Source: Candidatus Hebobacterum abditum
Lineage (GTDB): Bacteria; Armatimonadota; Hebobacteria; Hebobacterales; Hebobacteraceae
NCBI GenBank assembly: GCA_029821875.1
Contig: JALGXW010000008.1
Span: 1 to 64,000, forward strand
Direction of reading: 5' to 3'
Length of the DNA: 64,000 nucleotides
Part shown: in pieces, positions 57,798 through 64,000 of the stretch
Numbering within the stretch: position 1 is the first letter of the stretch
How the letters are laid out: each line of letters begins with the position of its first letter
The notes under the pieces: model-generated
What the model saw: the letters and a program-made list of their open reading frames with translations, nothing else
Told to the model about the DNA's origin: nothing
The model's database searches: none
Made by a program: the position numbers and the translations under genes

Positions 57798-58963
57798 CGC
57801 TGGCCCTTCTTCTTCCTCTTCTTCTTCGTGAAGGCCGTGTCGGTGATGCGCTGGTCCTTCGCCCCCCGCTTCGGCTTCGACTTCGCCTTGAGCTCGTCGA
57901 GCAGCTCCTCGAACTCGTTCCGGTTCACCGGCAGCCGCACCGTCTTCTTGCGATAGCTGGAGAGCATCATCGCGTTCACCAGCTCCAACGACGCGATGCC
58001 CTCCTCGCCCGGGGCGATCAGCTCCTCGCCGTGCAGGATCGCCCGGCAGAAGTTCCGCGTGATGGCGGCGTGCCCGGTCTCGCGCTCCTGCAGTGTGACC
58101 GGGCGCTCCTTCGTCTCGGGCCGCGCCCACATCTCGGTGTTCTCCCGGGTGAAGCGGCTGATGGTCTGCGGGATCTCCCAATAGCGCAGGCCCTGCTCGT
58201 CGATGAGGATCTTGCCGCGGTCGCCGCAGATCTCGAGCCGGTCGGTTTCGGGCACCTCGATCACGCCCGCGAAGAGGTAGCCGTGGGCGCCGTTCTCATA
58301 TTCGAGCAGCGCGAAGGCCTCGTCCTCCACCTCGATGTCGTGGGCACGTGTCCGCGTCTGCGCGGTGACCCGCTTCGGCGTGCCCACCAGCCAGGTGAAG
58401 ATGTCCAGCCCGTGCGGTGCCTGGTTCATCAGCACGCCCCCGCCCTCGCCCTTCCAGGTGGCCCGCCAGCCGCCCGAATCGTAGTAGGCCTGGGAGCGGT
58501 ACATGCCGAGCATCAGGCTGACCCGGACGAGCTCGCCGATCTTCCCGTCATCGATCAGCTTCTTCGCCGCCCGGTAGATCGGCATGGCGCGAAGCTGGAA
58601 CATGACGCCGAAGACCTTGCCGCTGCGCTTCGCCGCCCGAATCATCTGGGAGGTGTCCTTCACGCTCACGCCGATGGGCTTCTCGCTGAGCACGTGAAGG
58701 CCGCGCCTGAAGGCGTCGATGGCGATGGGTGGATGGAAGTAATGCGGGGTCGCGATCAGCACCGCCTCCACCAGGCCCGAGTCCATCAGGTCGGTGCCCT
58801 TCACGAAGTGCGGCACGCCATACTTCTCGCCGACCGTCTTCGCAACACTCGGGACGATGTCGCAGACCGCGGTCAGCTCGGCCTCCTGCACCTCCGCCAT
58901 GGAATCGCAGTGCCCCTGCCCCATTCCCCCCGTGCCGATGACGCCAATGCGAACCTTCCTCAC
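57794..58963 (-). CDS. Gfo/Idh/MocA family oxidoreductase
   Basis: 389 residues. RIGVIGTGGMGQGHCDSM is the Rossmann motif, LSEKPIGVSVKDT holds the conserved EKP lysine, and GGGVLMNQAPHGLDIFTWLVG the His region. The last 25 residues are very basic (KKKRKKKGQR), an unusual tail. The start is GTG 58963. It overlaps the convergent 47-residue gene by 4 nt. Substrate unknown, probably a sugar or cyclitol derivative. Confidence 0.88.
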   Translation of the reverse strand: MRKVRIGVIGTGGMGQGHCDSMAEVQEAELTAVCDIVPSVAKTVGEKYGVPHFVKGTDLMDSGLVEAVLIATPHYFHPPIAIDAFRRGLHVLSEKPIGVSVKDTSQMIRAAKRSGKVFGVMFQLRAMPIYRAAKKLIDDGKIGELVRVSLMLGMYRSQAYYDSGGWRATWKGEGGGVLMNQAPHGLDIFTWLVGTPKRVTAQTRTRAHDIEVEDEAFALLEYENGAHGYLFAGVIEVPETDRLEICGDRGKILIDEQGLRYWEIPQTISRFTRENTEMWARPETKERPVTLQERETGHAAITRNFCRAILHGEELIAPGEEGIASLELVNAMMLSSYRKKTVRLPVNRNEFEELLDELKAKSKPKRGAKDQRITDTAFTKKKRKKKGQR

Positions 58964-59410
58964 GATGCTCTCCCTTCAGGTGATGGGCAGGAGACACGCT
59001 CCTGCCCTACGCGTCAGATGATGGGCTCCGACCTCGCCGACACTTCTGCACTGTGCGGGGCCAGCCCTGCCAGGCGACGGTGTCCGCGGGGGGACGACCG
59101 GCGAGTAGTTTATCCTGAGCCTGCCGAAGGGTCCCCCGCACCCCCCTCACTCGCCTTCGGCCTTCCTGACGATGTCCGCGACGTGCGCTGACGAAGTGAC
59201 CGTGTGCGGTCCGTGGGTGTGGGAGTCGCCGGACAGTACACTGTCCGGCGGGAGCCGGTCGGGGGCCTACCGGCCCCCAAGCCCCCGGAGATCGTTGGGC
59301 AGGCGCCTTGGCCGCCTTAGGCGGCTTGCCTCCTGCCCCTCTGCTGTCACTCTGAGCGCAGCGAAGAGTCCCGCCGTTCCCGTTGGGCAGGAGCGCGTCT
59401 CCTGCCCCTC
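58964..59410. repeat. intergenic region with palindromes and dispersed repeats
   Basis: 447 bp without a gene. It holds GGGCAGGAG-N5-CTCCTGCCC twice (58985-59007 and 59385-59407), a nested palindrome at 59297-59338 (outer GGGCAGG/CCTGCCC, inner CCGCCT/AGGCGG), and two copies of a TCCTGAGCxxxxCGAAGG-like repeat (59111-59135 and 59346-59372). The 59385 copy lies 4 nt beyond the HIT gene stop and may terminate it. Confidence 0.75.
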
Positions 59411-59884
59411 TCATGGTGCTGTCGCTGCGAGTCCCCGTCGCAGCTCCTCGACCAAGGCCTCGAACTCCCCCTCCCCATATATGTCAGTCCGCACCTGTCG
59501 GTAGTCTATCGGCTGGCCGGGGAATGGATCGTCCATAGACCGCGGGAAGAGGTGCACGTGCAAGTGAGGGACGGTGTTGCCGTGGATCTCGTAGTTGATC
59601 TTGACGGCCTGGGTGACCTTCTTTAGCGCCCTCGCACAGGCCGACACGTCCTTCATAAAGGCCAGCAGTTCCTCATCGGGGAGATCGTAGAGTTCGACCG
59701 CGTGCACCTTCGATGTCACACACACCTGCCCCTTGAGACAGACCTCCGGCTGAGCGTTGAGCCACGAGGCGGGCAACTCCACGACATCGACCATCCCCTC
59801 CGGCATGGGAGCGCCGCCGCAGACCGGGCAGTTCTCCCTCCTCGCCATCCTCTCCCAGCGCTCGTGGTCATGATGAAAGCTCAT
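59411..59884 (-). CDS. HIT-family hydrolase
   Basis: 157 residues. The HIT motif reads PHLHVHLFPR (HxHxHxx), with the middle His as the nucleophile for nucleotide-phosphoramidate or dinucleoside-polyphosphate hydrolysis. An N-terminal CPVCGG contributes half of a zinc site. Start ATG 59884 chosen because upstream codons run through repeat sequence. Partners are unknown. Confidence 0.9.
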   Translation of the reverse strand: MSFHHDHERWERMARRENCPVCGGAPMPEGMVDVVELPASWLNAQPEVCLKGQVCVTSKVHAVELYDLPDEELLAFMKDVSACARALKKVTQAVKINYEIHGNTVPHLHVHLFPRSMDDPFPGQPIDYRQVRTDIYGEGEFEALVEELRRGLAATAP

Positions 59885-60208
59885 GCCGTCCCTCCTCCGG
59901 CGCCAATCTGCCCTGTCAAGTTTGCAGGCCGGAAGCCTTGCCTCCTGCCCCTGTAGGCCTGTCATCCTGAGCGTAGCGAAGGCCTGCCCTGAGCCTGCCG
60001 AATGGGATCTTGGTAGGCTGCGATCGCGCCTGGTGTTTCAGGAGGCTTGGGCGCCTCAGGCGCCTTGCTCCCGAAACCTGTAGAGCGGCATCCGCTCGCC
60101 TCCCCACCTTACTCAGCCCCGCCCCTTGACAGCTGTTCCCCGCGGCGCGAGAGTTGGCAGAGGAACGTCCGACTGCGCGCTGCCCGAGCAGCGAAGGGGG
60201 GCTGGAAG
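59885..60208. repeat. intergenic region with dispersed and palindromic repeats
   Basis: 324 bp without a gene. Copies of the TCATCCTGAGCGTAGCGAAGG-type repeat and its variant CCTGAGCCTGCCGAA lie at 59961-59984 and 59988-60010. A nested palindrome around GGCGCCTCAGGCGCC follows near 60049. TTGACA at 60125 may be a -35 for the next gene, but I see no good -10. Confidence 0.65.
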
Positions 60209-61036
60209 ATGGCCGATGAGAGCGAAGCTGGTCTGTCAATCGAGAAGTGGATCGAGCGCGAGGCGCGGTACGTCTCGCTGCACGCAGCCGTTCAGCGGCC
60301 CGAAGGCATCGCCTGGCTTGGGCCGAAGCGGCCTCTCACCGACCTACATCGGCAGTTCCTCGAATGCCCCCTCCCTGACGTGACCAAGCTGGTGCTGGAG
60401 GAGTGGCCGCAGGACGCGCCACGCCTGCTGGCAGACGTAGCGCCGGACTTCGGGGAGCTGTTCTCCGAGATCGACGAGATAGGCTGTATCTGGCCGGCCG
60501 AGAGCGGCGATGATGTTGGCTCGGCCCTCGTCGCCAGGCGGAAGAACCCACCCACTGGCGAGTCGCTCTTCCTCATCTTCGAGCCCGGCGTGCCCGCAGC
60601 GGCGATTGATGACTTCGAGCGCGAGGCGGGCATGACGCTGCCAGATGAGCTCCGAGCATACTACTGCACGTTCGGCTACATCAAGGCGGAGGGGCCGGCT
60701 GTCCACGAGGGGTTCATCGGGCTCCGCCCGGGGCTGGCCTTGGGGGCCGTGCTCGCGGAACGGCAGGATTGGATTCAGTGGTGCAAGGAAGTGGGTGAAG
60801 AGGACGACATCGACACAGCTGCGATCGAGGACTACCTCCCGGTGTACACGAACGGCTCGGCCGACTACGTAGTGTGGCTGGGGCGCAACCGGGAGAAGCG
60901 CGAGCCCCAGGTGTGGTTCTTCTCCCATGACACGCTGGAGATGCACCGCTGCACTTCAACGGTTCCCCGCTTCTGGCGAAAGCTCATCTCGAGCGTCCAT
61001 CTGGGCGAGGAAGAGGCCTTCGAGCTCGACCTCTGA
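60209..61036 (+). CDS. SMI1/KNR4 (SUKH) domain protein
   Basis: 275 residues. The SUKH core begins about residue 130: AAIDDFEREAGMTLPDELRAYYCTFGYIKAEG, then GFIGLRPG and, towards the end, a Trp-rich stretch (WFFSHDTLEMHRCTSTVPRFWRKLI). SUKH proteins often serve as immunity proteins against polymorphic toxins, though cellular roles also exist. Start ATG 60209, with GGAAG just upstream. It ends 20 bp from the convergent immunity-like pair. No toxin gene is in the window. Confidence 0.8.
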   Translation: MADESEAGLSIEKWIEREARYVSLHAAVQRPEGIAWLGPKRPLTDLHRQFLECPLPDVTKLVLEEWPQDAPRLLADVAPDFGELFSEIDEIGCIWPAESGDDVGSALVARRKNPPTGESLFLIFEPGVPAAAIDDFEREAGMTLPDELRAYYCTFGYIKAEGPAVHEGFIGLRPGLALGAVLAERQDWIQWCKEVGEEDDIDTAAIEDYLPVYTNGSADYVVWLGRNREKREPQVWFFSHDTLEMHRCTSTVPRFWRKLISSVHLGEEEAFELDL

Positions 61037-61056
61037 CATGTCGCCAACGCCTCGTG

Positions 61057-61728
61057 TCAGAACGTCTCTCCCATCTCGAAGAAGTCCACGTTGGTGAACT
61101 GCTGCTCGATGATGAAGTCGCGGACGCGATCTGTGCAGAACATGCCTCCAGGTCCTTCGATCCTGAAGATATCGGCCCCGTCGAGGTCCGCTTCCGCCAC
61201 GTAGATTCCCTTGCCCGGGTCCCTGGGAAGCCTCTTCTCGCATCGATTCGGGAAGACCCCAGAGGACTCAATCCTCTCGCAGCCTTCCACCTGGTAGCGC
61301 AGCTCGCCCGTCTTCTCATGTGTCGTGACATTGGTGAGAGTAGAGCGATCCAGGTCCGGCCTGACCTTGTGAGTCACCCATATCTCACAGAGTGGGGGCC
61401 CCTCATACGGCAGCCACACCCGGCGCTTCCCCCGCCGCGTGATCTGCCGCTTGCGCTTCAGCTTCGGGTCCTGGACCATCTCCACTGGCCCGAGCTCGAA
61501 GCCCTTGAACCGCGCCAGGAGCATCTCCCCCACCGTCTCGGTCACCATCCAGTCCTCACTGTACACCACCGGGGTGAAGTCGCCGATCACATCCGAGTCC
61601 GGCTCCCACTCGATGATGAGCGGCTGGGCCCTGCGCTTCCGCCCATCCTGATTTCGCGACCAGGCTCCCTGCTCTTGCGCGCCGGCAAAGGGAGAGTCCC
61701 AAACGTAGTCTAGGCACCAGATTCTCAT
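61057..61728 (-). CDS. immunity-like protein (Imm11/DUF1629-like), downstream paralogue
   Basis: 223 residues, cytoplasmic. The segment SDVIGDFTPVVYSEDWMVTETVGEMLLARFKGFELGPVEM resembles the core of the Imm11/DUF1629 family. It is followed by PKLKRKRQITRRGKRRVWLPYEGPPLCEIWVT and the C terminus EQQFTNVDFFEMGETF. It is about half identical to the protein encoded at 61742-62416, and the ends of the two are almost the same. ATG 61728 follows AAGGGG at 6 nt; the upstream stop is only 13 nt away. The family call is by pattern, so moderate. Confidence 0.6.
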   Translation of the reverse strand: MRIWCLDYVWDSPFAGAQEQGAWSRNQDGRKRRAQPLIIEWEPDSDVIGDFTPVVYSEDWMVTETVGEMLLARFKGFELGPVEMVQDPKLKRKRQITRRGKRRVWLPYEGPPLCEIWVTHKVRPDLDRSTLTNVTTHEKTGELRYQVEGCERIESSGVFPNRCEKRLPRDPGKGIYVAEADLDGADIFRIEGPGGMFCTDRVRDFIIEQQFTNVDFFEMGETF

Positions 61729-61741
61729 CGTCACCCCCTTC

Positions 61742-62416
61742 TCAGAACGTCTCTCCCATCTCGAAGAAGTCCACGTTGGTGAACTGCTGCTCGACGATGA
61801 AGTCGCGCACGGGATCTGTGCAGAAGATCCATACTCCTCCGCGATGGAATATGTCGGCCCTGGCTAGGGCCGCTTCCGCCACGTAGATGCCCTTCCCCGG
61901 CACCCTAGGGATCCGCGTCGTGACGACCTGGTACGTACGTGGGTCAACATCTACATGCACCGACTCCGCCCCCTCTATGTCATACACAGGGGCACCGGTC
62001 TCTGGGTCGGTCTCGGTGACCTTCAATGTCGAGCGCTCCATGTCAGCTTCTACCTCAGTAGTCACCCATATCTCATAGAGTGGCGGCCCCTCGTAGGGCA
62101 ACCACACCCGAGTCTTCCCCCGCCGCGTGATCTGCCGCGTCCGCTTCAGCTTCGGGTCCTGGATCATCTCCACCGGCCCAAGCTCGAAGCCATTGAATCG
62201 CTCCAGGAGCATCTCCCCGACCTTCTCGGTCACGACCCAGTCGCTGTCGAAACCGGTGCAGGTGAAGTCCCCGACCACGTCCGAGTCTGGCAGCCACTCG
62301 ATGATGAGTGGTTGAACCCTGTGCTGCGGCCCATCCTCCTCTGGAGACCACGCCCCCCTAAGACCGGCGCGGGCAAACGAGTAGTCATCGGGTTCGGCGA
62401 AGCGCCAGATCCTCAT
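61742..62416 (-). CDS. immunity-like protein (Imm11/DUF1629-like), upstream paralogue
   Basis: 224 residues. Matches its neighbour along the whole length: SDVVGDFTCTGFDSDWVVTEKVGEMLLERFNGFELGPVEM, PKLKRTRQITRRGKTRVWLPYEGPPLYEIWVT and EQQFTNVDFFEMGETF. The most divergent part is the segment at about residues 130-170, which may hold a specificity surface. A sigma-70 promoter lies 41 nt before ATG 62416. Partner toxins are not in the window. Confidence 0.6.
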   Translation of the reverse strand: MRIWRFAEPDDYSFARAGLRGAWSPEEDGPQHRVQPLIIEWLPDSDVVGDFTCTGFDSDWVVTEKVGEMLLERFNGFELGPVEMIQDPKLKRTRQITRRGKTRVWLPYEGPPLYEIWVTTEVEADMERSTLKVTETDPETGAPVYDIEGAESVHVDVDPRTYQVVTTRIPRVPGKGIYVAEAALARADIFHRGGVWIFCTDPVRDFIVEQQFTNVDFFEMGETF

Positions 62417-62456
62417 GGCTGATCGGCCTCCCTGCAAGGCCGCCCTCTGGCCATTT

Positions 62457-62485
62457 AGTTAACTCCGGATGGCGCGGCCTGTCAA
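62457..62485 (-). promoter_or_regulatory. promoter of the tandem immunity-like genes
   Basis: Minus-strand TTGACA (62485-62480), 17 nt, TTAACT (62462-62457). Confidence 0.6.
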
Positions 62486-62500
62486 CATGGTGGAAGGGCA

Positions 62501-62628
62501 GGAGGCAAGTGGCTAGGCCGCTTGAGGCGGCCGCTGGCTAGGCCTCTCCAGGAGGCCGCCATCCCGGCCCCTTTGGGCCTAGGGACATCCCGGCCCAGAA
62601 GGGCCTAGGGACTCCTGCCCAACGGGTC
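62501..62628. repeat. compound palindromic repeat
   Basis: Outer arms GGGCAGGAG and CTCCTGCCC enclose several inner inverted repeats (GGCCGC/GCGGCC, GGCCTCTCCAGGAGGCC, CCCGGCCC/GGGCCTAGGG). Same family as the palindromes at 59.0-59.4 kb. Confidence 0.75.
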
Positions 62629-62649
62629 GTTTCGCCGTTCTGATCGTCG

Positions 62650-63999
62650 CTACCCCGCCTGCCCTGGCACTTCGGTGAGGAGGCGGATGGCGTTGGAGAG
62701 CAGGAGCGCGGTGGTGCCGCCGAGGAAGAGGCCGAAGAAGCTCGGGCGCATCCGCTGATAGAGGCGGAGGCCGCCGAGCCGGAAGATCAGGGTGACGACC
62801 AGCCAGCCGACGATGGCGTTCGCCCAGATGTACCGGTTGAGGCCGGTCCCCGGCTGGAAGAGGAAGCCCACGGGGCTGAGCCGCCACCAGGTAACATGTG
62901 TCTGCAGCAGCGCGAGGGCGCTGACCACGACACCCCCGGCCACCATGGCGAAGACGCCGATCGCGTTCGGGCCGCGCGGGTTCTCCAGCCCCTCCACCAT
63001 GTCGCCCCATTCCCAGCGCGGGACCATGTCCGCCGCCCAGCTCGACAGCGTCCCGACCCCGCGGTGGTAGTCGGTGTAGACGCGGCTGACCGAGCCGACG
63101 ACCAGCATCACGAGCACGGCCAGTATCAGCGCGATGATGACGCTCGTGCCGCGGAGCCTGCTCGAATGGAAGATCTTCATGTCGTTGGCCGCGTAGTGCA
63201 TGAACGAGACCTTGAATTCGGTCATGAAGATGGCGTCCATCTGGTTGAGCAGGACGAAGCTGCCCGGCCGCGCGCCGGCGGTGCCGATGCCGTAGTCGAG
63301 CAGGTAGCGAATCTGCGGGCCGCACTCGACGTGATTGGTGCCGGCGGCGGCGATGACGCGGGTGAGCGAGAGCGCGGTCATATAGAAGAAGAAGAGCAGA
63401 ATGAGCAGGCGGTCCAACTGCGCCCCGGCCGCGTTCGCGATGAGGCAGAGGCCGGCGGTGCTCAGCACCAGGCCGAGCAGCGCGTAGCGCGGCTGCAGCA
63501 GCTCGAGGGGATCGGCCTCCAGGTAGGCCGGGTCTCGCCACGACTTCACCGCCGCGATGATGGCCCGGCGCGACTGCCACAGCAGGAACACCCCGAAGCC
63601 GACGAGGGCCCCCGCCGTCTGGAAATCCATGAACGCATAGGGATCGAAGCCATAGCGGGCGCCACCCTGTCCGGTCAGGCCGAGCTGCGCGAAGCCGACC
63701 ATCACCGCGAAGTGGACGAGGTTGAACAGCCAGAAGCTGAGCGACACTTCGACCGGCACCAGGCACATGACGCCGACGGCGGCGATGGTGACGTTGAACT
63801 GCATCCGGCTGAGCGGCCCCCAGGGGATCGCGTCGGGATTGACGGCCGCGGCCGGCGACCAGCGCAGATTGTGATAGGGCACGGCCGGGAAGTAGGTGTG
63901 CAGAAGTCCGATCATGCCGTAGAGGAAGGCGGCGGCGAAGCCGACCCAGAAGACCCGCGACCCGAGCAGCGCCGTGCCGGGCACCCCGCGCTGGCCCAC
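62650..63999 (-). CDS. DUF6785/DUF6784-like polytopic membrane protein (partial)
   Basis: At least 449 residues; the frame is open to the window edge, so the N-terminal part is missing. About ten hydrophobic helices. Recognisable stretches include MQFNVTIAAVGVMCLVPVEVSLSFWLFNLVHF, AAGTNHVECGPQIRYLLDYG and THVTWWRLSPVGFLFQPG near the C terminus, which match a family of large membrane proteins annotated DUF6785/DUF6784. The function is unknown. Transport of a polar solute is a guess. Confidence 0.75.
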   Translation of the reverse strand: MGQRGVPGTALLGSRVFWVGFAAAFLYGMIGLLHTYFPAVPYHNLRWSPAAAVNPDAIPWGPLSRMQFNVTIAAVGVMCLVPVEVSLSFWLFNLVHFAVMVGFAQLGLTGQGGARYGFDPYAFMDFQTAGALVGFGVFLLWQSRRAIIAAVKSWRDPAYLEADPLELLQPRYALLGLVLSTAGLCLIANAAGAQLDRLLILLFFFYMTALSLTRVIAAAGTNHVECGPQIRYLLDYGIGTAGARPGSFVLLNQMDAIFMTEFKVSFMHYAANDMKIFHSSRLRGTSVIIALILAVLVMLVVGSVSRVYTDYHRGVGTLSSWAADMVPRWEWGDMVEGLENPRGPNAIGVFAMVAGGVVVSALALLQTHVTWWRLSPVGFLFQPGTGLNRYIWANAIVGWLVVTLIFRLGGLRLYQRMRPSFFGLFLGGTTALLLSNAIRLLTEVPGQAG

Positions 64000-64000
64000 C

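Overview
The window is a GC-rich bacterial chromosome segment with about 60 protein genes, one tmRNA gene and several structured or regulatory RNA elements. It encodes LPS transport (LptA/B/C and an LptF/G permease), so the cell has an outer membrane. It also encodes a secreted protein with three S-layer-homology (SLH) domains, a copper-amine-oxidase-N-domain protein, DUF4091, DUF6599, DUF362 and DUF6785 proteins, and a 2-hydroxyacyl-CoA dehydratase activase. SLH plus Lpt plus this set of secreted and DUF proteins suggests an uncultivated diderm such as Armatimonadota or a similar phylum. That placement is inference; no rRNA is present. I see no IS element, prophage, CRISPR array or classical tRNA.

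Layout. 0-2 kb: ssrA (tmRNA) and smpB flank an esterase. 2-5.5 kb: a secreted protein, a B-box membrane protein, rsmI and an overlapping orphan DNA methyltransferase. 5.5-11.7 kb (minus): two membrane glycosyltransferases followed by lptC, lptA, lptB and lptF/G. 11.9-20.2 kb: an oxidoreductase, an LVIVD/SLH surface protein and a frameshifted giant CoA-dehydratase activase. 20.2-25.3 kb (minus): a TIM-barrel protein, a DnaJ protein and an mrfB/mrfA-like (YprB/YprA) DNA-repair pair. 25.3-26.2 kb: a short three-hairpin RNA with its own promoter and terminator, convergent with a DUF3800 gene. 26.3-29.7 kb (minus): a HAD phosphatase, thiD and pyrG behind a candidate fluoride riboswitch. 29.8-34.5 kb: an ECF sigma factor, its anti-sigma factor, a secretin-domain gene split by a 19-bp duplication, and a convergent beta-propeller gene.

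34.5-41 kb (minus): thiE, thiC, thiL, DUF1573, rhodanese, MauE/DoxX and xylulokinase, read from a clear promoter upstream of thiE. 41-45.4 kb: zupT, then blaI/blaR1-like genes. 45.5-49.9 kb: a HEAT/thrombospondin-type-3 protein, a DUF4091 glycosidase-like protein with an internal 27-bp tandem repeat, and a Nudix hydrolase. 50-51.7 kb: a membrane protein, a winged-helix regulator and a CPBP protease in one overlapping operon. 51.8-58 kb: DUF6599/DUF362, two related secreted proteins, an M28 peptidase, a metallophosphatase and a 47-aa membrane protein. 58-64 kb: an oxidoreductase, a HIT protein, a SUKH protein, two tandem immunity-like paralogues, nested intergenic palindromes, and a DUF6785 membrane protein cut by the window edge.

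The strongest new signals are four. First, four promoters of identical architecture (AAC-type -35, exactly 17 nt, TCTAA -10) precede the ECF sigma gene and three genes for secreted proteins, defining a local ECF regulon. Second, a candidate fluoride riboswitch precedes a HAD phosphatase, thiD and pyrG. Third, a promoter-bounded RNA with three tetraloop hairpins abuts a DUF3800 gene. Fourth, two genes are broken by small lesions: a 1-nt loss in the activase and a 19-bp tandem duplication in the secretin-domain gene.
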